Shown here piece after piece: positions 46,441 through 58,780 of a stretch of 64,000 nt of DNA. Origin of the DNA: Ceriagrion tenellum. Its lineage: Eukaryota; Arthropoda; Insecta; Odonata; Coenagrionidae. The stretch spans positions 121,414,188-121,478,187 of the forward strand of contig OY720636.1 of the NCBI GenBank assembly GCA_963169105.1, in the 5' to 3' direction. Positions within the stretch are counted from its first letter, which is position 1. Each line of letters begins with the position of its first letter. Below the pieces are notes generated by a model, which did not search any database, was not told the origin of the DNA, and worked only from the letters and a program-made list of their open reading frames with translations. A program made the translations under genes and the position numbers.

Positions 46441-46827
46441 GGTAGAATATATGCTTCATATGTTTTCGGAACTACGTGTACAATTGAATAATGCTAAGAA
46501 TTTCGAACATAATACAGGCTTTCGAGACCAGTTCGAAGACTGGTTAACATCTTAAAGAAAATAAGTTTTATGCAAAAAATTACCGAACTAGTCCACTGAT
46601 TGAACAACAAATTTATTAGGACGTTAACATATTCCATAAAGTTACGCCTGAAACCACCGATTGCCAGCAACTATCATGATCTGTAATATTTTAACTTAAA
46701 AATGTATATTCCTACCATTAAAATTCGGCAGCCTAATTCAATAACTTATGGCTCATTTTCTAAGCCATAAAACGCGAAGGATTTGCAAAATTCTTCTGAT
46801 GTCGTCAGGAGATAGAGCACTCTTGAA

Positions 46828-46965
46828 CTAGGTTAAAATGCTTTTTCTAAATTTTAACAGAACTTCTGATAATGATCCCCATCCCAGATGTTGCATCAGG
46901 ATTGCGACACCAATAAAATTACCGTAAACGCCTTTTACATACCTTTCCGATCCTTGATTTTCCCT
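46828..46965 (-). pseudogene. Decayed LINE RT C-terminal fragment
   Basis: Minus-strand codons ERYVKGVYGNFIGVAILMQH and LGWGSLSEVLLKFR align by eye to ARFVKGRYDN..VTSLIEELGWELLSERRLKFR of family A. No tail is attached. Confidence 0.6.
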
Positions 46966-47524
46966 TGGGTCGTGTAGGGTAGGTAGGGGACGTCGGAATT
47001 GATGCGCCAAGAGGGGGGGGGGAGTCGCATGAGACTCGAGAGAAGGGATGAGGTTAATGCGATCTCATTGGGGGAAAGAGGGAGAATGATTGAAGCTGAC
47101 GGGTGAGAGGAAAATGCTCAGGGAAGAGTTTGCATTGTAAAAGAGGCTGGGAAATTGGGATGCGGGAGTGAAGGATGCTTAAGAGGAAGGAGGGTGGAAT
47201 ATTGGGGAGGAGGTGATGGGAAGGGTGCTATAAAAATTTCATTGCCACCGTCTGCATACGTGTCTGTCACTATTGAACTTGTGCACACCAATTTCCCCTT
47301 CTCGTGCATTTTATTCCATTAACAGAGTGCGTGTTGGTTTCTATCGTACACAGTACACACGTCCATCTGCCAGCAGGAAGCGCCCAGAATCGGATAAGAG
47401 ACTTAGATTCATCGCGAAGATAATACTGATAGAGTCGTAATCGAGTTGATCCGTTGCAAATATTGTTCCGGAAATTTAAAAGTCAGCTCACCACAGACGA
47501 TTTTTTTCAAGCAAATGTTTCGAA
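46966..47524. other. Unassigned sequence with G-run
   Basis: Purine-rich on the plus strand, with a run of ten G at about 47013-47022. No gene supported. Confidence 0.4.
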
Positions 47525-47716
47525 TGACTCCTGTATGACTCTTTTATCTCGTATACATAGTTGCAATATACATTAATACAAAATGTTTTTGTAGCATTGG
47601 CAGCATAATTAGAACGTATTGCATGTTGGTGAAAGTTTGCAGTGTATTATAGTTTATAGTAATGACTCCTCCCCTGTCACACATCCTTGAGATGGCTTGC
47701 AGGGCAATATGTTAGA
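47525..47716 (+). mobile_element. Family E LINE 3' end
   Basis: It shares ATGACTCTTTTATCTCGTAT, TTTGTAGCATTGGCAGCATA and GCATGTTGGTGAAAGTT with the other E copies. The hairpin CCCCTGTCACACATCC...GGCTTGCAGGG follows, and the tail is eroded. Confidence 0.65.
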
Positions 47717-49454
47717 GTAAAATTATTAAATATACCGGGATTACCTACCTAAAAACACTCTCCTCGTAATCACCATAGTAGTAGACCTAACATATTTACC
47801 ATGCACTCCAGTGGGTTGTCACAACAGATGCTAAAAATTAAGAATTAATAGCCCGATTGCCTGAACATAAAAATGACACCAACAGTATTATTATACCTCC
47901 AGTTCGCATAATTTGTAATCGCTATATTTTAAGGATATTTACATGCATTAGAATTCACGAACTGATTAAACTGAGTTCCATTTCTAGTATGCTGAAAAGA
48001 GGTCTTGAAGATCCCGCTTGAAGCGAACTCGTTCGCATCTTAAAATAACTTAAAACTAGCTTGTAGTCATGCAAAGTGCCTCGACTCGAATTTTTCTTCA
48101 AACGAGCATCTACTTCCTCTGCTTTTTTCAAGATGCATTGCAATCGACATGGACCGCGATCAAAGCCTAATTAACATGGAGCCAATTCTTTGTCGTAGTT
48201 TTATATATTGGCTCAAAATGAGCCTTCGTCTTACATACTACCTGGCAGAGCCTTTAATGATTCCATGATAGATATGCAAAAGCTTGCAAATCTCAAATAT
48301 ATCATAAAAATGAAGACCGTTTCCGTTTTATTGGAAACTCAACGATGCCATAAAATGGGTTTTTTTTACGTTTCAAATAATGCCGACATTGGAGTGATTA
48401 TGAATGACTTTTAGTCATAATGCTTCACTGTTCATTGGATGAAATTCTTCGATGTAGACCTTCTCCATTGATTTGACTTGATAGATTTTACCAACGCCCA
48501 TTAAAAAATATAAAACTAATTATTTAAGAAAAAAATGGCACCTCTTGATCTTTTGGAGTTGATCATGCAAAAAGTTGATTTCATGTCAGTAAGCTTCATT
48601 TTGATAAACAAAACTGATAAGATATCAGCATCGTAAGAGAATAATACTAAATAAGTGTTTCCGACTTAAAAGCTTTCTTATACGTCAGGCCACAATCACC
48701 CATTTCGAAAGTTTCAAGATAAGAACGATAAGATATGGCTGCAAACTCGACTCCCACCGTACTAAATTTGAAATATGGTCACACCTTCATCCCGGCAAGA
48801 ATATCGAAAGAACAATTTGTTTATAAATGATGAAGAACCAATGACAAGATGACTTCCAGATCTAAGTTTCCTTTGATCTTATTATCAATGGGCGACTGGG
48901 GTGTTGAGTCATTATCACTGATTATCCCTTAATTTTTCGACCCTTGTATTCGAACTTGGGGAAGCTCAATAGTTGGTGGGTATACCAATTTCCAGAGGAC
49001 ACAAGAAACTTCTAGGCACTATTGGGTTTTCGATTTTCGACCCCGAGGTCCCTCACTCACCCCCTCCCCCATTGGGTTCCTCGCCCTCGATATTGCCTGA
49101 AAGTTCCGCTGTGTACACAATCCGCGCCCTAAAACACTCTCGTACAAGACACATCACAAGTGCTTATTGTTAGTCTCCCCCTTATCCGGCGTCTGCCTTC
49201 TATCTACGGGAAGTAGGTGGCCTAGGAGCAGATTATCCTGCGTCAAAGAGCCTAAATGCATGTCGCCGGGGCCTAGGTAATCCTCAATCAAGACTTAACC
49301 AAGGCATGGAAAGAAAACATGTTTGAAATACGACTTTATAGGTTTAATTTTATGAACTTTTTCAATTTATAATTACCTACTTAGAAGATAGCCTCTAATG
49401 GCCCAATTTCCACAGCTTTCGGACAGTTTTCAAAATTATCATAGATACGCCCAC
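47717..49454. other. Unassigned sequence
   Basis: Nothing recognised. Confidence 0.4.
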
Positions 49455-49690
49455 TACATCTACATCTACCGTGCTAGCCACCACTAGGGTGTGTCGCACG
49501 GGATGATTGGCACGGGGACCAGGCATGCAACACTCATCCCAGTTCAAATCAGAACCGCGCACGTTCCCCCGGACGCCAGGTTCAGTCCAAAAGCAGTTAG
49601 GACAGCGGTACGCAGTCAGACCAGAAACCAGGAGAGTGATACGTGGAATAGATACGCTACCATGCAGTACACTATTCAGGAAGTCGCCAT
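49455..49690 (-). mobile_element. Family C LINE 3' end
   Basis: About 235 bp of family C 3' UTR on the minus strand. It ends in the hairpin CCCGTGCGACACACCC...GGTGGCTAGCACGG and TAGATGTAGATG. Its stem carries a G-C pair where families A and B have C-G. Confidence 0.75.
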
Positions 49691-50611
49691 TCTTGTGACG
49701 AAACATGCTGTGAAAAACTCACTTCCTGGGAAAAAAATGGTCACTCCTTGTAATTGGGTTAAAATCTCAGTTTCATACATATGATAGGTATATCGACAGT
49801 TTTTTCCACGACGAAACGATTGTATCCCTACCATTTAAAGCATTGTTTTTTTTGCGATAGCCCATGGAGACTCGATTTGGATCGTTCGAATCAGGAAAAA
49901 AACCTCCAAAACAATGAAATGCTGTTTTCCATCTATTCCATCTCCCTTTAAACTCGACTTACTATTCCTTTTTCGGCCGACACTCCCCGGCAACCATTCC
50001 ATCTCCCACGCCGGTACATTCTCTACATTTATGTTTTCCACGCGTATGTGTCCTCCCCCCTCCCACCACCCGTGATGGAGAGGGAGGGTAATATAACCCC
50101 GGAGCGTATAAAGGTGTACACTCGTGCGATAAATATTGTGGGGCTTGGTCGTAAAGTACCCGCTGACGCCCTCTGTTGACACACTCTGCCAACAAAGCCT
50201 CGCCTCCCTTCCTCCCCACCCTCGAACGCCGACCCCGAGGTTGAAAATGTACCCCTTCGACGAGATGTCTAAAACGCGTAAATTATGGACGCCAAACCCG
50301 GAAAAAAGTAATGGATGCAAACGAGTGTCGTTTTATATTAGTTTGCTCAGGGATGATTTTCACAGCGGGCTTTATTTTTAGGGAGGACAGGTTTAAACCT
50401 AGCTTTATATTTTGACGCTTTTCTCTCCTTCAGAATATTAAATGGTAATGGTAAAAATGGCATAAAAGGGAAATCATTACATATATAAAATTCCTAATGT
50501 CATGAATAAAGCTACTTTGAGGTAGAAACTGAAGCTGTGTCAATGTATTTTTCACCCAAGTAGGTGAGTGAGTGTAACGCCTGGAATGATATGGTGATCA
50601 TTATGGGTATA
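49691..50611. other. Unassigned sequence
   Basis: A 161-codon minus-strand frame (50320-49835) is the second longest in the window outside low-complexity DNA. I see no motif, and it overlaps two other frames of similar quality. Not called as a gene. Confidence 0.35.
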
Positions 50612-51012
50612 AAATACCGATATGAATAAAATGTCATTTTTTTCGCGTACCATTCGGGACCATAACAGCTGTGATCGTCGTCATGAACAGTGCAAATAGT
50701 GACTTTAGCTAGACTGAAGATCTTTCTCTTTATATTTTCTGCGTTCTTATTTATACATGATATTTGATGTTCTTATTTATGCATTATATTTTGAATCTGT
50801 AGTAGTAGTCTTTGTACCCCTTGCATGCTGGAATGATTGAAGATAGAATGTTTATCGGTTAGTAGATTTTTAATTGGCGCGTTGCATGTGTGGTACGATG
50901 GTTTCAATGTAGTTTCGGTGTTCTGCAGTATAATTCATGCATGCCTGGTGTGGAAGCACCCCCTGCCAGCTATGGGTGGCTTGCAGGGCAAGATGTATAT
51001 GTAGATGTAGAT
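50612..51012 (+). mobile_element. Family B LINE, older 5'-truncated copy
   Basis: The last ORF2 codons (KMSFFSRTIRDHNSCDRRHE), the 3' UTR and a partly deleted hairpin (CCCCTGCCAGC...GGTGGCTTGCAGGG), then TAGATGTAGATA. It is diverged from the three recent B copies. Confidence 0.8.
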
Positions 51013-51107
51013 ATAGAATATAGTAATCTAGCGACCAGTCCGCCATAAGGCTTTTCTCCTTCCAATGCTAATCCCTCACCCCCTTTCTTCCTTATGATTA
51101 TACACAC

Positions 51108-51177
51108 CCCCTGCTTACACTACACACCCTGTCATACTTTATACCGACGGTTTGTAAATAAGTACGTAGATGTAGAA
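51108..51177 (+). mobile_element. Decayed LINE 3' tail
   Basis: CCCCCTGCTTACACTACACA, ACCCTGTCATAC and ACGTAGATGTAG are remnants of a superfamily 3' hairpin and tail. Confidence 0.35.
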
Positions 51178-52430
51178 TATTTTCAGGTCAGTCGCTTTAC
51201 CAATTGAAGCCTCTTTGAGTTTCAATAACAAATACTGTTGGTAGTGACGTCGCATATAAAGACACCCTTCTACATTCACTTATAAGAGGCACAGGCATGC
51301 GAATGTTAAGATAATGGAGCACATTTGATCAAACTTAGAAAAAATTTCATTCTCTTTGTTCTTAAATGTTGTCTCCGGCTTTACTTTATGGAATTTTTCC
51401 ATTGCGACTCAAATAAAAAATATAGGTACTGTGCAAATTTCACATAAAATTCATTCTCACGACTAGTTTGGAAACAGTAGGAGGAACGCTAAATATCAGT
51501 ATTTTTTCTGAAACAATGCTGAAATTTATATTCGAGAAGGATGCGTTAACTCCGTAACCTTTTTTGTAGCTTAATAAACATGATATGGCAAGGAAAACAC
51601 CGACTAAACTTCCGGATTGATAAATAAATAAAATGTTAAATCTTGAGATTGAACATAAAAACTTCCCAGGGTTTCAGGACCGCATAATTTAGGTCTAATA
51701 TTTGTAGGACGAAAAATATGTAGGACTGGTTCTAAAGATCAAATTAATTTTACAAAGGCATTTTGCAAGACTTACCACAAAAAAAATCTTTGCTTCTCTT
51801 ATTACCTCTACCCCGTGAGAGAACTGTGAGTAACAACGGATGCGATAACCTCCACCATACTCGTACTGTTCACTTCCAAATGTATCATTAATTTGGAGCG
51901 TCCGAGCGAGTTTCAACCTGGGCTTCGAATCCATAACTCTCTCGAACGTTCCGCGGGAATATAATTCGACACATGATTCACCGTTCGGCATAAATCGAAT
52001 GCTTTGTGGCACCCCGAAAGCACACTCGAGTTTACATGCATTAAATCCTCCTTTATAGGACGTAGGCTAAAATATCAAATTATAATGTGTTCAGAGCAGA
52101 GATAAGGCCGCAACGATATTTTTTGCAAGCCATTCACTATGAATTAGTAAGGTAATGCAAAATCCCTGTGGATTAAATATTAGACGGATGACATGTTTGA
52201 ATTCTATTACTTTATTTGTCTGAATTGAAAAAAAATATTGTTTATCTCGAAATAGCATGGTAATTGAAAATGTGTAGGCTCATCTGACGACTAGAATGCT
52301 TTAAGTTAAAAAATAATATTTATCCGAGAGCAATAAGAGGACAACAATAAGAAGTCATTTGATATTTTAAGGCCCGGATCAAGAGATTCTTAAGCGGTTA
52401 GAATTTTTTTACATATAGCTTTTCATCATT
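51178..52430. other. Unassigned sequence
   Basis: Nothing recognised. Confidence 0.4.
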
Positions 52431-52718
52431 GACATTCTAGCTACTACAAATGAGGACCCTAGAAGTCAAGGGGTCTAAGTAACAAAACCATTGTTTAGAG
52501 AAAACTTAAGTCAAAGTTGAAAATGTTTAGTACAGCCCACTAGGTAGTTAAGAGGCATTACCCTAGATAGCAGCACCTGTCAAGAAAATCACTTGGATCC
52601 CTTTACCACCTAAAAGATTAATATTTTCACATCCCATTCCTGTACCTAACTTATTTTTTTCAATAATGTCACTTAGACCCCTTGACTTCTGGGGTCCACA
52701 AATAATGTCTAGCGTGTC
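52431..52718. mobile_element. Inverted-repeat (MITE-like) element
   Basis: Left arm 52431-52493 and right arm 52661-52718 are imperfect inverted repeats. They contain an exact 20-bp core (AGAAGTCAAGGGGTCTAAGT at 52461-52480, reverse complement at 52671-52690). About 170 bp lies between them without coding capacity. I could not fix a target duplication, so the superfamily is unknown. Confidence 0.55.
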
Positions 52719-52804
52719 CTCATAAGGTATCAAAATCCTTGTATTTCGAATAGGATATCAAAGATATTCATCCATAAGCACAGACTCACTTGAAACATGG
52801 CATG

Positions 52805-52882
52805 CTAGATGATGCATGTCCGAGGAAAATTCATCCCCTGCGAAACACCATTGAAGGCGGATAGCAGGGTGCTGTGTGGAAT
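52805..52882 (+). mobile_element. Decayed LINE 3' hairpin
   Basis: GATGCATGTCCGAGGAAAAT, CATCCCCTGCGAAACACCAT and GGCGGATAGCAGGGT resemble family A/E 3' ends. The tail is lost. Confidence 0.4.
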
Positions 52883-55800
52883 AAAGCGCCGGCGCACTGC
52901 AGCCCGAAAACTAAACCCTCCTTCGCCATAATCCCATCGATTTCCATCTTTGGGGATCGCGCGGAAAACGATGATTAACCAAAGCCTTCCCTGATGACCG
53001 CCCGTCTATGGCTGTCAGCAGCCCCCGGGTGGGGCACGAACCGGCGGCTGCCCCCCGCAGAGCTCGTACGGCCGCGCAGTAATTCCATCCGATCCTGATG
53101 TCGCGGTGGAATTAATGGACGGGGACTTCGAAACGCGCCGGTGTAATGGTGGGGGAGTTGAGAGGATAGAAGTGCGAGTCGGAGGGTGTCCACGCCAACC
53201 AGTGGACAAAAATCAAGCGGAAGGAAGAGAGAATCCTCCAATTCACAATATGAGAGAGGAAAAATGGTACGCCTTGGCTATCGGGTTGGTTTAGTAAAAG
53301 GAGGAGGTTGGTTTAGTGAGCTAGAGGCTATTCATTCCGAGGGATCAGGTTCGGATGATAGTATCGGAGGAAATTCCGCAAAGATATTCCAATTTCTACT
53401 CGGTGGAGAGCACTTTCAAGAGTTGTACTCTGTCCATCGGATGGGACGTTAGAATGTGGTCACCTTTGGTTTTTTGTTAAAAGGAGGTTAATTTCAACGA
53501 CGGTCAACAGCTGACATTATTTCTCGGCTGCCTTTGCACAAATTATCCGATAGCGTATGCGTTATCAGCGAAACAAACTAACGTCCATGAAAAAGGCAGA
53601 GATATATTATTTTGAGTAGCAATACCAAAGAAATGATCGTAACAGAATGCTCTGCAAATTAAAGACAAATGTAGTATTTTTCCCCATAGTTGTAACGAGT
53701 AGTTTATGAAACATAATAAATTTGTATCTATCAGGCATAATTTGAAGAAAAAAGTTTTGGCCGAGGTAAACTCTACGTTTTGAACTCTTAACAATCGAGA
53801 ACATAAATCATGCCGTCGTACCTCTCTGAGATTTTCAGAGATCATTGAGTTATACATCTGAAAAATAGATACTGAAGCAAAATATCCGGCAGCGCATTGA
53901 CGCCATAATTAGTCCATTGCTCCAAATTCTGCTAGATGCGTTATTTTTACGCCGCCGAGAAATGCAGAAGTCCTTGAGGCACTTGGCTGGAGTCTAAATA
54001 TCGAATATGCAAACGGGAAAAATTTGAAATGTGCTCATCTATCCGATAGCGACTTCTGCTTTCAGAGTTTTTTGGTAGTAGGAGAGTGGAGGGAGCAAAA
54101 GCGAGATGTGATAGAGAGAGAGAGCAACAGGGTTAATGGAACGCGTGATGGGGGAGTGGATTAAGGGAATGGGAGGGAAGAGAAAGGGCTGGTTGTCGGG
54201 ACGGTTCAAACAACGGGGCGAAGAGCACTGGTCCTCAACAGCAGGACGTCGCTCCGTCTCACAGACTCTCAACCCCCTTCCCCTCTCCCTTTGTTGCCAA
54301 TTCTCCTGCAGTCTCAATCTCTCTCTCTCTCAGCGCCATCCATTGCTTTGCTCGCTCTTCCTTTCCGTGCGTTAAGGCGACTCCTTTTGACTTTATTACT
54401 CCCGAAGTAAAGACTACACTCTCCGCGATCATAGTCCCTCCATTCGCACCAAATTCTATGCCTTTCTTCGGCTCCGTGAAGAGCGCGCAAAGCGTAACAA
54501 AGCTCCCGTCCCACCATCAATCTCTAAAGGTTAAGATTTTACGCTGTTGAGTCAACTTTATCGGTGGCAACAGACGATCGTTAGTGAATATTTACAGTAA
54601 AAAAATTTCGTGGAGATTAAAGTAACATAATTATATCGGTTGGTCAAGGTTGAATTTTGTGTGGAAGCATTTCGTAAATTCTTTCACTAAAAACTCATAA
54701 AATCATACGAGTAAACAGAACCAGTTTCGATATTCCATGAAACGCTAACAAGGCAAGGTTTAGCTGTAAGATTCACCAATGCACAAGCTGAGTTTTATAA
54801 AATTATTTCTTTAATTAATGTCAGTTTGTTGAAATTGTGAGTAAAACAGCTAGGAAAGCTTTGAACAACGTTAGGGTACATGTTATACCTACAATTTTCC
54901 GTAAGCCGTTACGAGTATTATATTGTACCTTTCAATATTCTTTACTTACCTTCTTTCTGATCACCAGAAGTGCTTCATAACTTTTCAGTGCGTGTGTGCA
55001 ATTAAATTAACATTCTTAAACGGTGCACAACATTTACGTAAAAATCAAAAAACTAAATAGTGAAATTACCATTACCGAACAACCAAAGAACTTAAACTTT
55101 ATACGGAGAGTCCGCGTCTAGTCCATCTCTTTTCAATACCGCAATGTTATTTCAAGGAGTAAATTGAACGCAGTCCAACAATGAAGGGCGTCACACAAAT
55201 CACTGAAAGCATTGGATCACTAAAAACTTGGAGGAGAGCTAAAAATTCAATTACGCTTCTCCGACGTGGACAGCAAATGTTCCTGTCTCTGCGAGTTATG
55301 AACAAAACGCACACTGCATCGAGCAGGTCACAAAAACATTTAAATAAAATTTTGTACTTCACCATTTCAGAAATCCAATTAGATGAACATTTTTCCATTA
55401 AATACGGCATTTCAAGGGAGAGGAACCAATTAACATCGCGATGAATAATTTTTCATGAATGCTCAAAAAGAATTCCTTCCTGACGCGCGCAGTTCATCAA
55501 TTTGGCGCAGTACGAAATATGATGAGAGTGAATATTATTTTCTTCCAGAAACACGTGGGAATTAAATTTGGTAACTCATACCGTCTTGCGGGTCAAATTT
55601 TTCTTAATGCCGCATGCTCATCATTATTTTGTTTTTTTCCAAAATACCGACTCTCTCCTCTGCCGAAAATTTCCTCATTCACCTCAAGCCATCCAGTTAA
55701 AGGGAATTTCGATTAAAGGTACCCGGAGGTTTCGGGTTCTTACAGTGTCTGCAAGCTCACCTGGGGATGTGTAAGCACGTTTTTTTATGATTCAGTGTAC

Positions 55801-56400
55801 CGTACTGATTAATGAAATACATAACATCATCAGCTCAATTTTCAGGTTTCTTTATCTCCTATTCTCCGTCCAATGATTTCCTTATTTAAGCACATTTCCT
55901 CATTTGTCATTTACTTCTATCTTACGATTTCTGAGCATTTTTTACTAAAATATTTTGAACTCAAGGACTAATGTTATTTAACTAACTGGTAAAGTTTATA
56001 ATGATTCAAAGTACTATCAGCCAAAGTCCAAGAATTTTACATCTTGCCTCATACAAAATATGATAAAATCTAATTTTGGCTTCATTTATTCGGACGCTAA
56101 AAAGGGAAATGCGAAAATTAAATTAATTTCAAAGAAGTCTTATTAAAGCTGACTTAAATGAAGGAAAAATTAATATTATAGGCCAAAGTACGTTATAATA
56201 CGTGTAAAATACCATAACTTGTAGTTAAGTATAAATCAAAAGTAAGTTAATTACATTTACTGGCGTGAGAAGAAAATCACCAAGACCGCGGATTTGTCCT
56301 AATCAGAGATATTAACACCGGGTATTGAGAGTTTGATTTAGAGCTTCACATGGCAATAGATTTATAAATGTTCACGATTCTGCCATGATATACTCCAAAA
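52883..56400. other. Unassigned sequence with a CpG-rich patch and GA tracts
   Basis: 52880-53170 is CpG-rich. 54100-54260 is purine-rich with a (GA)n at about 54112-54124, followed by CT-rich DNA at 54260-54360. None of the frames carries a motif. Confidence 0.4.
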
Positions 56401-58780
56401 AGGCTAAAGCCTGATACTTGAATGCGTTATTCCCAAAGCATGAAAATAATGCTACCCTTAATCTTTCATACCGCTCCAATTTGTCCTTTTCGCTTTCATC
56501 ATTCTCTCTTCATTCGACTTTTCACCGCCTTCTTCACTCATCCTCACCCGCGGAACAGTGATGGATTGAGAGAGAGAGAGCCTCTCTTCTCGCATGTTGT
56601 TCCTCTCCTCTCCGCCCTACTCCTTAACCTCTTCCGCAGTCACTCGCGCAAAGCAAACGACTAACTCGCCGCGTCATGCACGCACATGCCGGCCGCCGGC
56701 TTAGCGGACGGACCCGCCTCCGTCACTGGTGACATTTGGACCTTTCTTTTCCGAGTGAGAGGCAGCTGGAGCAGTCGGGATGATGATGCGGCTGATTAAT
56801 GGGCGGGGTTCTATTTTTGGGGTCCGTCTCAAGCGGACCATTTACGGGGTTGGATTTTTAGACGCAAGGGAAGGAGACTGCGGGTTAATGTCTGCGCAGC
56901 GTGCCCTCTCGTGAGAGATGCGGGATAGAAAGGGAAGGAAGGAACTTTTTGACTTTCTCTTCCACAGGAGAAGGCACCATCATCACCACCATCTTTTTTT
57001 TACTCCTCCTTTCCCTCATTTCTTAGGGGGAGCCAGACCTTTTGTGAATGCTTCCTCCCTTACTCGAAGAAGCTGATCTCCGAACTCTTCCTTTTTTTAT
57101 TCTTCTCTTTTAATTGACCGACTGTTTTTGTCTTCCCGAGAGGAAAAGCAATTTCCTTTCCCGCATCTTAGAATAGGGCATGATTATTTCTTTGTTGAGG
57201 AGCCACCGACTCCACATTATTGGACACCGCGGTGAGCGGCAGAAGTTGGTAGGAATATTAGGATTGATTTTCTTTTCTAAGGAGAAAAAAAAACTACTCT
57301 TTGAAAATTTGTGGGAAAATAGCTTCCCACAAAACCCACGACAGAATGCTTTAAAATATAGGTTGGCCCCATGTGTAATACGGTGAGTAAGCTGGGCTCG
57401 TATTGAGTGGCAGAGGCGCCACTCGCAAACGGAGAATTTTGATGTTTGTATCTTCATTTTCTTGCCCTGTTCTGGAAACATTTTGAGCATTCAATCATTC
57501 TGGTGCGACTTTCAGCTAAAGCGACCGCATATTCGAACTAATGCACAGCTAGAAGGATACAGAATTTTCCAAAGAAACGACATTTTCCGTCCGATTTGCA
57601 TTAAATAAATATCAAAGAAGAAGCACTAACAACCAACAACCAACATCTAGAAAATCGTACTCCACCTACATCCAACATACTCTATGGTTTCAGGCCTGAT
57701 AGAGTGGAAACGGAACATAACTCCAGTGGAAGTTGTTCATATTGTCATACTGCAGTTACATCCAACGTGTTTTTCTTTTTACCTATGATGAAATCCCGTT
57801 ATTATATTCAAATTAGCTGCTGAATTCCCATGTCCCGGCTACTATTACACTAAAAAAATTTAAAGGCAAAAAATGGTCACAGGTGGTTTCTCACATCGAT
57901 GTTACTTTGTTGAAGAAGATGCAAAATGTTACGGAGGGATTTAAAATAATTATTTCTGTATCGGCGAGTGGTCTAAATACTTTGGCAAGGAAAACAATGA
58001 GAATGAGAGACTTTGAAGGGAAATAGGAAACCCTATGAAAACCTGTTTTTGAACGATTATGTCGCTGGTAATGAATACGATGGCTCATGAATACGAAACC
58101 TTCACGCGGGTCAGGAGTATTATTGAACTCGTATACATTCGTCCGAAATCTCGTTGAGTACGAACCACTACATCGGCGGTCCTTAAGGTAGTTTGAGTGA
58201 AATATCATTTTACCTAGAAATTAATGAATTTGGTCACATTTTAAAGAAAAATATATCACCCTTCCATTGACACCAAAAATTTTACTCCTTACCCCAATAC
58301 TTTCCGAAAAATTTGCCAGAAAATACCAGCCCTTTTATATGGGAAATTGTACATTTATGCACTCCAAGGAGACCTTATTTAACAAATAAGGAATTTACAA
58401 CACTTAGATCTCGTCAAAAAATCAACAGTGTGTAGTTTGTGAGCTTTCTCAACTATTTTTGAAAATTGATCATACTGTCACAGCAGTAAATTCTTCGGGA
58501 TCACAATAAACCTTCCGTTTTGATAGAATTTCAAACGTACCGCGTGCAAAAAATGAGTCAAGTTAAAGACTTATTTAGATATTTTCATTGGATTACTTAC
58601 AGTTCATGCCATGTAAAACTATATTATGTCACCATTAATAATGCAATATTTAATTCATGTGTCTCACAGCTGGTGAAATTAAAACGTATAGTTAGAATAT
58701 GGTCTCTATTATTATTAGAAGACTATCTCGCTCGCACTGCCGTAAGTGTTGAACGAATACACACTTCATTTTGCAGCCGC
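56401..58780. other. Unassigned sequence
   Basis: 56460-56950 is CpG-richer, with a short (GA)n at 56568-56581. A 126-codon minus-strand frame at 57490-57110 has no recognised domain. Confidence 0.4.

Noticed and set aside
49835..50320. 161-codon minus-strand frame
   Set aside because: No recognisable motif or splice context, and overlapped by other frames; insufficient for a gene call.
29699..51012. Spaced TAGATG/CATCTA repeats as a CRISPR-like array
   Set aside because: The hexamers are 3' tails of dispersed LINE copies. There is no regular repeat-spacer structure and the DNA is clearly eukaryotic.
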